From Rhizobium croatiense (GTDB lineage Bacteria > Pseudomonadota > Alphaproteobacteria > Rhizobiales > Rhizobiaceae): DNA of 64,000 nucleotides. Numbering within the stretch: the first letter of the stretch is position 1; every line of letters begins with the position of its first letter. A program made the translations under genes and the position numbers. The notes below the pieces were generated by a model that was not told the DNA's origin, did not search any database, and saw only the letters and a program-made list of their open reading frames with translations. The DNA lies in the NCBI RefSeq assembly GCF_019793465.1, contig NZ_JAILYJ010000002.1, forward strand, positions 62,001 to 126,000. Direction: 5' to 3'. Positions 1 to 7,820 of this stretch are shown here, one piece after another.

Positions 1-208
1 GGGGGCTCTGCTTCCCAACAAGGTGACCGTCGATATCGACGTGCTCGAGCCGGTGAAGCGGCCGGTGAATGCGGTCGCCGACAATACCGAGGTCAAGTCG
101 GTGCTGCATGTCCGCATCGCCCAGTCGGAGCATATGACGGCGCGCATCCTCTCCGATCCCGACCGCTCCTGGTCCGACCGTATTCTCGCCGAGCAGTTCA
201 AGGATTGA
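1..208 (+). CDS. nadK: NAD kinase, C-terminal fragment
   Basis: The reading frame is already open at base 2 and stops at 208, so only about the last 68 residues are here. The end of the protein contains the stretch RPVNAVADNTEVKSVLHV followed by ARILSDPDRSWSDRIL. I recognise this as the beta-rich C-terminal domain of rhizobial ATP-NAD kinases, which phosphorylate NAD to NADP in the cytosol. The catalytic GGDG and NE motifs would lie upstream of the window and cannot be checked. The next gene begins 4 nt after the stop, so the two are probably co-transcribed. A GTG at 23 is internal and not the start. Confidence 0.8.
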   Translation, partial: GALLPNKVTVDIDVLEPVKRPVNAVADNTEVKSVLHVRIAQSEHMTARILSDPDRSWSDRILAEQFKD

Positions 209-212
209 GACG

Positions 213-716
213 ATGGCAATGCGACGGATATTGATGACCACGATTTTCCTCGTCGGATGCTCGGCCGCCATCGCCGCTCCCGCTCAGGACGCCATCCTGC
301 CGGCTTCGGTGATCTTTGCCACCAGCACCGGCTACTGGGAGGACGACGGCAACGCACCTGATATCGAGCGGGCGCCTTCCGCCGCCGAGAATGTTTCCGC
401 CCCTCAGGGAAAGCGCCACGGCTACTACAAGCTCTTTGCCGTGCGCCAGCCGGATCGGACCTCGAAGGTCTATCTGCAGCAGATTGCCCAAACGGAGACC
501 GGCCCGGCGATCGCCTCGAACATCGAGCTTCAGGAGATCAGCGACCTGAAGCCCTACGTGACCGATATACGCCCGGAGAATTCGAGCGGCATCAGCAAGC
601 AACCCGGCCTCTTCGCCACCATCTATCTGAAGACCGACCCGGCGGCCGAGCCGGATGGCTGGACGGTGCTGATCGACGAACTCGGTGACATCACCATCGA
701 GAAAGCGACCAATTGA
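213..716 (+). CDS. Secreted or lipid-anchored hypothetical protein
   Basis: This 167-residue protein is of unknown function. Its N-terminus has two arginines, then a hydrophobic run (ILMTTIFLVGCSAAIAAP) typical of an export signal. The LVGC at residues 12-15 fits a lipobox, so it may be a lipoprotein; cleavage by signal peptidase I after the Ala-rich part is the alternative. The rest is soluble with no motif I recognise. It follows the NAD kinase gene by 4 nt and its stop overlaps a possible TTG start of the next frame, so it sits inside a small operon. Confidence 0.6.
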   Translation: MAMRRILMTTIFLVGCSAAIAAPAQDAILPASVIFATSTGYWEDDGNAPDIERAPSAAENVSAPQGKRHGYYKLFAVRQPDRTSKVYLQQIAQTETGPAIASNIELQEISDLKPYVTDIRPENSSGISKQPGLFATIYLKTDPAAEPDGWTVLIDELGDITIEKATN

Positions 717-748
717 ACAGCGGCACGCTGTTTGCACAGGCTTGGACG

Positions 749-1768
749 ATGAAACTCGGCTTTCGTGACGGGGTACTTTACGACGACCAAAGACCGGACT
801 GGGACGCAGCCAGCCCGAGGCCTGTCAGCTGGTCTCTGTGGTATCCGGCTGCCGATGACGCGCGGGAAAGCGACATTCGGGAACGAAGCTGGTTTCGCAA
901 GGCGGCGGTCGCCCGCGACGCGCCGATTCGGCCGGCAAGCAGACCTTATCCCCTAGTCCTGCTGTCGCACGGCACCGGCGGATCGGCGGCGGGGCTGGAA
1001 TGGCTGGCGCGGCGCCTGGTCGAGCGCGGATTTGTTGCGCTCGGCGTCAACCATCACGGCAATACCGGCGTCGAACCCTACCGCGCCGAAGGGTTTGCCT
1101 GTCTCTGGGAACGGGCGCCGGACCTAAGCCTGATGCTGGACCGCAGTCGCGACTGGCTCGGCGATCTCGCCGGCCGGATCGATACAACCCGTGCTTTTGC
1201 GGCCGGATTTTCGGCCGGAGCCTATAGTGTCATGCTACTTCTCGGCGCCGTCGCCCGGTTCTCGCAGTTCGAACCGTCGAGGCTGAAACCGGGTGGGCCG
1301 CGCGGCCCAAGGGAATTTCCCGACCTTGCCGATCATATCCCCTCGTTGCTGCGTGAGAGCGATGTGTTTCGCCAGTCCTGGTCCCGCATGTCGCAATCCT
1401 ATCGTGACGACAGGATCAAGGCCGCGCTCCTCTGCGCGCCGGGTCGCTCCGTTCTCGGTTTCAGCGAGGATAGTCTGAAAACGGTCGAGACACCCGTTTT
1501 TATCCTGGTCGGCGATGCCGACAGGGCCGCACCGGCCGAGGAATGTTCTGCATGGCTGCATGCGCGGCTGGCGCGCAGCGCGTTGAAGATCTTCAGCGGC
1601 GGCCTCGGGCATTATGTCTTCGTACCGGAGGGCACGGGATTAGGCTTTGCCTTTGCGGCCGACCTCTTTACCGATCCCCCTGATATCGAGCGCGCAGCCA
1701 TTCATGACGAAACTGCCGATCTGTCGGCAGCGCTGTTTCAGGGCGGTGACATGCGCGCAATCGCCTGA
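749..1768 (+). CDS. Alpha/beta hydrolase, dienelactone-hydrolase-like
   Basis: This is a 339-residue protein from the ATG at 749. A TTG at 713, overlapping the previous stop, is possible but adds residues unlike the family. LSHGTGG is the oxyanion-hole strand-turn, and GFSAGAYS gives the nucleophile-elbow Ser (GxSxG, near residue 160). An Asp in VGDADRAAP and a His in GLGHYVF near the C-terminus complete a plausible catalytic triad. The family comprises predicted esterases and dienelactone hydrolases; the substrate cannot be told. No signal peptide is evident from the 749 start. It is the last gene before a strong terminator. Confidence 0.75.
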   Translation: MKLGFRDGVLYDDQRPDWDAASPRPVSWSLWYPAADDARESDIRERSWFRKAAVARDAPIRPASRPYPLVLLSHGTGGSAAGLEWLARRLVERGFVALGVNHHGNTGVEPYRAEGFACLWERAPDLSLMLDRSRDWLGDLAGRIDTTRAFAAGFSAGAYSVMLLLGAVARFSQFEPSRLKPGGPRGPREFPDLADHIPSLLRESDVFRQSWSRMSQSYRDDRIKAALLCAPGRSVLGFSEDSLKTVETPVFILVGDADRAAPAEECSAWLHARLARSALKIFSGGLGHYVFVPEGTGLGFAFAADLFTDPPDIERAAIHDETADLSAALFQGGDMRAIA

Positions 1769-1771
1769 ACG

Positions 1772-1799
1772 AAGAAGGCCCCGTCTCCGGGGCCTTCTT
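1772..1799. terminator. Bidirectional intrinsic terminator
   Basis: A perfect 12-bp inverted repeat (AAGAAGGCCCCG / CGGGGCCTTCTT) with a 4-nt loop starts 4 nt after the hydrolase stop and 25 nt before the end of prfB on the other strand. The A-rich left and T-rich right flanks make it usable from both sides, which fits the convergent gene ends. Confidence 0.85.
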
Positions 1800-1823
1800 A
1801 TCATTCGATCTCGCTGCTGCCTG

Positions 1824-2955
1824 TCAGTCGACATCCTCGACGACCGCGTCGGCGGCGCCGCTGATGCGGTGAGCAAGGGCCGCTTCCATGAATTCGTTCA
1901 GATCGCCGTCCAGCACATCGTCCGGTGCGCTGCTGGCGACGCCGGTGCGCAGGTCCTTGACCAGCTGGTAGGGCTGCAGCACGTAGGAGCGGATTTGGTG
2001 GCCCCAGCCGATATCCGTCTTGGAGGCGGCTTCGGCGTTGGCGGCGTCCTCGCGCTTCTTCAGTTCCGCTTCATACATGCGGGCGCGCAGCATGTCCCAG
2101 GCCTTGGCGCGGTTCTTGTGCTGCGACCGTTCCTGCTGGCACTGCACGACGATGCCGGTCGGGATATGGGTAATGCGCACGGCCGAGTCGGTGGTGTTGA
2201 CGTGCTGGCCGCCGGCGCCCGAAGAGCGATAGGTGTCGATGCGGCAATCGCCTTCGTTGATCTCGATCTGGATCGAGTCGTCGACCACGGGATAGACCCA
2301 GATCGACGAGAAGGAGGTGTGGCGACGCGCATTGCTGTCGTAAGGCGAGATGCGCACCAGACGGTGCACGCCCGATTCCGTCTTCAGCCAGCCATAGGCA
2401 TTGTGCCCCTTGACGAGCAAGGTGGCGGACTTGATGCCCGCCTCTTCGCCGTCGTGAACTTCGAGAAGCTCGACCTTGAAGCGCTGGCGTTCGGCCCAGC
2501 GGGTGTACATGCGCAGCAGCATGTTCGCCCAGTCCTGGCTTTCGGTGCCGCCGGCGCCGGAATGGACTTCAAGATAGGTGTCGTTGCCGTCGGCTTCGCC
2601 GGAGAGCATCGCCTCCACCTGGCGGCGCGCAGCCTCGGCCTTCAGGGCCTTCAGCGTGTCTTCGGCTTCCTTGACGACACTCTGGTCGCCCTCTTCCTCG
2701 CCGAGCTCGATCAACTCGATATTGTCGTTGAGCTGCTGTTCGAGCTGCTTGACGCCGTTGATGCCGTCATCCAGCTGCTGGCGCTCGCGCATCAGCTTCT
2801 GCGCTTCGGTGGCGTCGTTCCAGAGGTTCGGATCCTCTGCCTTGTTGTTCAACCAGTCCAGTCGTCTTATCGCCTGGTCCCAGTCAAAGATGCCTCCTCA
2901 GCAGGGTGATAGCCTGCTTGGTTTCATCGACCACGTTTTCGATTTCGGCTCGCAT
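1824..2955 (-). CDS. prfB: Peptide chain release factor 2 with programmed +1 frameshift
   Basis: RF2 terminates translation at UAA and UGA. The long frame (1824-2885) encodes GGQ ([17 protein letters not shown]), the peptidyl-tRNA hydrolysis motif. The codon-recognition tripeptide reads SPY rather than the SPF seen in E. coli. The true ATG is at 2955-2953 in another frame. It encodes 23 residues beginning [11 protein letters not shown] and reaches CTT TGA C at 2889-2883, preceded by AGGAGG three bases before the CTT. This is the classic RF2 autoregulatory site, so the product is complement(join(1824..2885,2887..2955)), 376 residues. Low RF2 lets ribosomes slip +1 on CUU-U. It is downstream of mrcA on the same strand. 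Confidence 0.95.
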
Positions 2956-3054
2956 TTTCCTGCTTTTCCGTAACTGTCTTTTCAGATGCTGGTGAATAGA
3001 GACGCCCGCCGCGGATGTAAAGAGCCGCGGCGGGCGTTCAAAATCCGGCGATGG

Positions 3055-5514
3055 TCAGAACAGGCCGGGCGTGCCGGTCTGGACGGCCTGGTTTGCCTGC
3101 GGCGAGGTCTTCAGGATCTCTTCCGGAGCCATGGTGCTGTCCATGCCGATGACGTTGAAGCTGTCGGCCGGGCCGGTGCCGGGCTTGAAGGCCTCGATGA
3201 TGGTGTTCGGATCGCCGTCGACGGCGGCCATGCCGGTCTTGCGGTCGATCGGGATCAAGTTCATGCCCGGCGGAATGACGAACTTCGATTCCGGCGTGTC
3301 CTTGACGGCGGCCTGCATGAATTCGTTGAAGATCGGGGCGGAGAGACCGCCGCCGGTGCCGCCGCGGCCGAGCGGGCCCGGCGTATCGAAGCCCATATAA
3401 AGGCCGGCGACCAGATCCGGCGTGAAGCCGACGAACCAGGCATCCTTCTCGTCGTTGGTGGTGCCGGTCTTGCCGGCGACGTCGCGGCCGCCGAGATCGA
3501 TCTTGCCGGCCGCGGTGCCGCGCTGAATGACGCCCTGCATCATCGAGGTGATCTGATAGGCGGTCATCGGGTCGAGAACAGTTTCGCGGTTGTCGACGAC
3601 ATTCGGCTCTTCCTGGTTCTGCCAGTCGCTGGCATTGCAGCCCTCGCACAGACGCTCCTCATGCTTGAAGATCGTCTTGCCGTAGCGGTCCTGGATTCGG
3701 TCGATCAGGGTCGGCTTGATCTGCTTGCCGCCATTGGCGATGACCGAATAGGCCGAGACCATACGCAGCACCGTCGTATCGCCGGCGCCGAGCGACATGG
3801 AGAGAACCGGCAGCATGTGATCGTAGATGCCGAAGCGTTCGGCATATTCGGCAACGATGTTCATGCCGAGATCGTTGGCGAGGCGCACCGTCATCAGGTT
3901 GCGCGAATGCTCGATGCCCGAACGCAGTGTCGACGGGCCGCCGGATTCGCCGCCGTAGTTTTCCGGCCTCCAGACCTGGCCGCCCGAGACGATTTCGATC
4001 GGCGCGTCCATGATGACGGACGCCGGCGTATAACCATTGTCCATCGCCGCCGCATAGACGAAAGGCTTGAACGACGAGCCAGGCTGGCGCATCGCCTGGG
4101 TGGCGCGGTTGAATTCGGACTGGGCATAGGAGAAGCCGCCGACCATGGCGAGCACGCGGCCGGTCTTCGGATCCATGGCGACCAGGCCACCCTGCACCTT
4201 CGGCGGCTGGCGCAGGCGATAGGAGGTCGACGCCTCGTCGCCGAGCTTCTCGACATAGACGACGTCGCCCGGGTTCAAGACGCCGGCCGGCGTTTTTGCG
4301 GTCTTGCGCGAGCCGTCCGCCGAACGGTAGGCCCATTGCATGTTCTTGGCGTCTATCGTGCCGCGCTGCCGGTCGGCCGCGACCTTGCCGCTGCCGTCCT
4401 TGGCCGGCTGCAGGCCGATGTCGACATTGCTATCCGATGCGGCGAGCACGACGGCGAGGCGCCATTCCGGCACGTCGGACAGCGCGGGGACATCGGCGAG
4501 CGCCTTGCCCCAGTCACCGCTTGCATCGATCTGCTTGATGGGCCCATGGAACCCGCGGCGCTCGTCATAGGTCACGAGTCCATCCTGCAGCGCCTTGCGG
4601 GCGGCAAGCTGCATCTGCGGATCGAGCGAGGTGCGCACCGAAAGGCCGCCCTCGTAGAGGACCTTCTCGCCATACTGATCGATCAACTGACGGCGCACGG
4701 CTTCCGCGAAAAAGTCGGACGCGAAGAGCGAGGGGCCAGTGCTGCGGGCGGTCACGCCGAGCGGCTGCTTCTTGGCGTCCGCGCCGTCGCTCTGGCTGAC
4801 ATAGCCGTTCTCGACCATGCGGTCGATCACCCAGTTGCGGCGCTCGAGCGCAGCTTCGGGATGGCGGAAAGGATGATAATTGGCCGGACCTTTCGGCAGC
4901 GATGCCAGATAGGCGGCTTCGGCAACGGTCAGTTCGGTAACGGATTTGTTGAAATAGGTGAGCGCGGCGCCAGCGATGCCGTAGGAATTCAGGCCGAAAA
5001 ATATCTCGTTCAGGTAGAGCTCGAGAATCTTGTCCTTGCTGTAGGCCTGCTCGATGCGGAAGGAGAGAATTGCTTCCTTGATCTTGCGGTCGATCGTCTG
5101 ATCCGAGCTCAAAAGGAAATTCTTGGCCACCTGCTGGGTGATCGTGGATGCGCCGACCGGGCGGCGGCCGGAACCGAAATTCTGCAGATTGACGAGGATT
5201 GCCCGGCCGAGGCCGGTCAGGTCGACGCCCGGATGGTTGTAGAAATTCTTGTCTTCGGCCGACAGAAAAGCAGCCTTGACGCGGTCGGGGACGGCCTGGA
5301 TTGGTAGGAAGAGACGCTTTTCCTTGGCATATTCAGCCATCAAAGCGCCGTTGCCGGCATGCACGCGCGTCGTCACCGGCGGCGCGTAGCTGTTCAGAAC
5401 GGCATAGTCCGGGAGATCCTTCGCGACATTGGCGAGATAGATGGCAATACCCGCCGCCGCGACCAGAAACAGGACGCAGGCCATTCCGAAGAAATATCCA
5501 AGAAGTCTAACCAT
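3055..5514 (-). CDS. mrcA: Penicillin-binding protein 1A (bifunctional peptidoglycan synthase)
   Basis: This 819-residue protein is inner-membrane anchored, with an N-terminal hydrophobic segment (about residues 5-28). The glycosyltransferase GT51 domain comes first, with its signature EDKNFYNHPGVD near residue 86 and GASTITQQVAKNFLL following. The transpeptidase domain has SxxK in RQPGSSFKPF, SRN (SxN) and KTGTTNDEKDAW (KTG). It polymerises glycan strands and crosslinks stem peptides. It lies 406 nt downstream of amiC and about 100 nt upstream of prfB on the same strand; pairing with a cell-wall amidase gives a small envelope cluster. The length is usual for alphaproteobacterial PBP1A. Confidence 0.95.
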   Translation of the reverse strand: MVRLLGYFFGMACVLFLVAAAGIAIYLANVAKDLPDYAVLNSYAPPVTTRVHAGNGALMAEYAKEKRLFLPIQAVPDRVKAAFLSAEDKNFYNHPGVDLTGLGRAILVNLQNFGSGRRPVGASTITQQVAKNFLLSSDQTIDRKIKEAILSFRIEQAYSKDKILELYLNEIFFGLNSYGIAGAALTYFNKSVTELTVAEAAYLASLPKGPANYHPFRHPEAALERRNWVIDRMVENGYVSQSDGADAKKQPLGVTARSTGPSLFASDFFAEAVRRQLIDQYGEKVLYEGGLSVRTSLDPQMQLAARKALQDGLVTYDERRGFHGPIKQIDASGDWGKALADVPALSDVPEWRLAVVLAASDSNVDIGLQPAKDGSGKVAADRQRGTIDAKNMQWAYRSADGSRKTAKTPAGVLNPGDVVYVEKLGDEASTSYRLRQPPKVQGGLVAMDPKTGRVLAMVGGFSYAQSEFNRATQAMRQPGSSFKPFVYAAAMDNGYTPASVIMDAPIEIVSGGQVWRPENYGGESGGPSTLRSGIEHSRNLMTVRLANDLGMNIVAEYAERFGIYDHMLPVLSMSLGAGDTTVLRMVSAYSVIANGGKQIKPTLIDRIQDRYGKTIFKHEERLCEGCNASDWQNQEEPNVVDNRETVLDPMTAYQITSMMQGVIQRGTAAGKIDLGGRDVAGKTGTTNDEKDAWFVGFTPDLVAGLYMGFDTPGPLGRGGTGGGLSAPIFNEFMQAAVKDTPESKFVIPPGMNLIPIDRKTGMAAVDGDPNTIIEAFKPGTGPADSFNVIGMDSTMAPEEILKTSPQANQAVQTGTPGLF

Positions 5515-5920
5515 ATTTTCAGCTACCGGTCTCTTCGATCTTCAATCGGCACAGACGCAACGATTGCACAGATCAAGGCAATTTGCACGTTGCGCGCGGC
5601 TTACTCCATGAGCGCTACCGCTACAAGCCGATTCCGCGCTTCAGGCTGTGAAACATAGGCCGGAGTAACGGCGTGAATGTGAGCAAAATAGGGCCCTGCC
5701 CGCCGCATTCATCGCTGCGGCCGCGTTTCATCGGAACTGTCACATCCAAGCAACGCCCCTGCCCGCCGCCAATCCGGAGCGCGCGGCTCGAAATTGATTC
5801 AAGCGGCGCACTCAACTCTTTGTTTTTACGGGTATCGACCTCAATCTACCGGCCGGCGCCCTGACCGCGCGTCTTTCATAGACGCAAGCGACACTGTAAC
5901 ACTTTCAACTGATGCACGCA
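5515..5920. other. 406-nt gap between amiC and mrcA with a partial palindromic-element remnant
   Basis: No convincing gene is present. Bases 5805-5845 resemble one arm of the palindromic element found complete near 63787-63884 (shared CTCTTTGTTTTTACG-like core). A short hairpin GCGTCT/AGACGC lies at about 5866-5884. The mrcA promoter should lie in the left part, but I could not assign -35/-10 boxes with confidence. Confidence 0.4.
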
Positions 5921-7195
5921 TCACCCGCCATTTGCAACGACACCGCTGCGATACCGCTTCACGGCGTCGGTCAGCAGATCGGCTATCTTGCCGCGCCAGC
6001 TCTCATCGAGCAGCCGTTTCTCATCCTCGGCATTCGAGAGGAATCCCAGCTCGAGCAGGATCGACGGCACGTCGGGGGCCTGCAGCACGCGGAACCCGGC
6101 ATGGCGGTGCGGATTGTTGATGGTACCGACCTGATCCTTGAATGAATTCAGCACGCTCTCGGCCAGCGAGATCGAGAAGGCCTGCGTCTCGCGCCGCGTC
6201 AGGTCGAGCAGGATGTCGGCGACCTCGGGAGGCTCGGCGACCGTCTCCTTGCCGGCGATCTGGTCGGAAAGGTTCTCGCGTTCGGCAAGGTCGGCGGCGA
6301 GCTTGTCGGAGGCCTTGTCCGAGATCGTATAGACCGTCGCGCCGCGGATATCCTTCTGCTTCAGCGTGTCGGCATGCAGCGAAATAAACAGGCCGGCATG
6401 GTTCTGGCGGGCAATCAGCACGCGCTGGGAAAGCGACAGGAACTCATCGTCATTGCGCGTCAGGAAGGCTTTGATGCCCGGCTCCTTGTTCAGCCGGTCG
6501 GCCAGAGCCTTGGCGAAGGCGAGCGTCACCTGCTTTTCCTCGGTCTTGGTATCGACGCCGATCGCGCCGGTATCAATGCCGCCATGGCCGGCGTCCACGG
6601 CGATGACGAAATCCCCGGGGGCGGTTTTCGCAGGTGCGGGAATGGCGCTCGTCGTCTGGGCCGCGGCGTCCCGATCGTTCCAGGCCCGGTCGCTCCATGA
6701 TTGCGTCTTGACCAGTTCGGCAAAGGCCTGCTTGTCGATCATCTCGGCCTCAAGCACCAGCCGATGCCCCTTGCCGGCCTCGTCGGCCTGCACCTTGGCG
6801 AGGGAAAGCTTCACCGGCCGTGCCGCTGTCAGCACGATGCGGGCGCTCTCCTCGTCCATCTTGCCGTAGCGGATGTCCCTGAAGAGGCCGTGGGCGGTCA
6901 GATCCTTGCCCGGAAAGCCGAAGGCGGTCGCCGGCAGGTCGACGACGATGCGCTCAGGATTGGCGATATAGTGAACGGAGAACCGCGGTTCTCGGTCGAA
7001 ATCGATGACAATACGTGTTCTGGCGTCGTCGCCGATGATGCGCGCGCCGTAGGCAAGCAGCGGATCTCTCGTCTCGGCCGAACCAGCGACACCAGGCAGA
7101 ACACAGCCGGCGACAAGCACCGCCGTCATGAGCCGCCTTGCGAATGTCGATCGCCGCGTTGCGGACTGCGCCGCGATCCGAGCCCTCTTAAACAA
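5921..7195 (-). CDS. amiC: N-acetylmuramoyl-L-alanine amidase, AmiC type
   Basis: This is a 424-residue periplasmic amidase that cuts the bond between N-acetylmuramic acid and the stem peptide during daughter-cell separation. The signal region is long and Arg-rich (FARRLMTAVLVAG), so Tat export is possible, as for E. coli AmiC. An AMIN domain (about residues 48-150, YGARIIGDDARTRIVIDFDR) should target the septum. The Amidase_3 domain follows a linker, with zinc site IAVDAGHGGIDTGA, the downstream Glu in KTEEKQVTLAFAK and SLHAD. The catalytic Glu near the end is in LELGFLSN. A TATAAAT-like -10 lies just upstream in the divergent region toward rne. Confidence 0.93.
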   Translation of the reverse strand: MFKRARIAAQSATRRSTFARRLMTAVLVAGCVLPGVAGSAETRDPLLAYGARIIGDDARTRIVIDFDREPRFSVHYIANPERIVVDLPATAFGFPGKDLTAHGLFRDIRYGKMDEESARIVLTAARPVKLSLAKVQADEAGKGHRLVLEAEMIDKQAFAELVKTQSWSDRAWNDRDAAAQTTSAIPAPAKTAPGDFVIAVDAGHGGIDTGAIGVDTKTEEKQVTLAFAKALADRLNKEPGIKAFLTRNDDEFLSLSQRVLIARQNHAGLFISLHADTLKQKDIRGATVYTISDKASDKLAADLAERENLSDQIAGKETVAEPPEVADILLDLTRRETQAFSISLAESVLNSFKDQVGTINNPHRHAGFRVLQAPDVPSILLELGFLSNAEDEKRLLDESWRGKIADLLTDAVKRYRSGVVANGG

Positions 7196-7399
7196 TAAAC
7201 CGCCACATCCTATTTATAGCGCGATGGACCCGACATGGCCGGAGCGGACGCCCGAGAGCGAAACGCCTTTGCCGCCTGCCGAATCGCAATCGCTGGCCCC
7301 CAGCTTCTATGTGTTCCGAAATCCATCAATATTATGGCACATTTGGCTTTTCCCTTGCTATTGTGACAGAGAAAACATACAACGCATTTTAGGGTAGAA

Positions 7400-7820
7400 G
7401 AGTTGACGGGATAGAGTCGCCGCAAGGGCTGCCAGCCAGATCTGGACCTGGCGCCACATCGGTCATCGTCCGCCGTCTCATGCGCTTCAACCCGAGAACT
7501 GGATCCTGATTTTCCGGCTTCTGGTCGGAACTTCATTGGTGGATCAGCCACCACGCTCTCAGGGAGCAACCCTCATCGGACCCGAAAAGGGTCTTCGTAT
7601 TTGTCGATCACGCTTGGTTGTTGATGGTTTCGCAGCAGGTTTTATCTGAAGTGTACAGGCCCCGGACCGAAATGGTTCCGGCTGCGGTCTGGCTGCTGCT
7701 CTCCTCTTCGCGCCAGGCGCGACTTTCATTATCCGGCGCGGCCACGGTGGACCGCATTCTTTCTGTTTCTACAGCAGTCGGGAATGCGCTCTCGCGGCCA
7801 CGCCGAGGAGCACAGCTTAC
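7400..7820 (+). promoter_or_regulatory. Long structured leader of rne
   Basis: The 625 nt between amiC and rne contain no supported gene. Four successive small inverted repeats are visible at 7512-7530 (TTCCG/CGGAA), 7537-7553 (TGGTGG/CCACCA), 7561-7573 (AGGG/CCCT) and 7579-7593 (GACCC/GGGTC with a GAAAA loop). They suggest a structured 5' untranslated RNA. RNase E genes are autoregulated through their leaders in enterobacteria; an analogous role here is inference. The start of the transcript was not located. Confidence 0.45.

Noticed and set aside
2986..5307. A 773-codon frame on the plus strand antisense to mrcA
   Set aside because: It is the reverse complement of a clear PBP1A gene in a GC-rich genome; the translation is Arg/Gly/Asp-rich without domain motifs.
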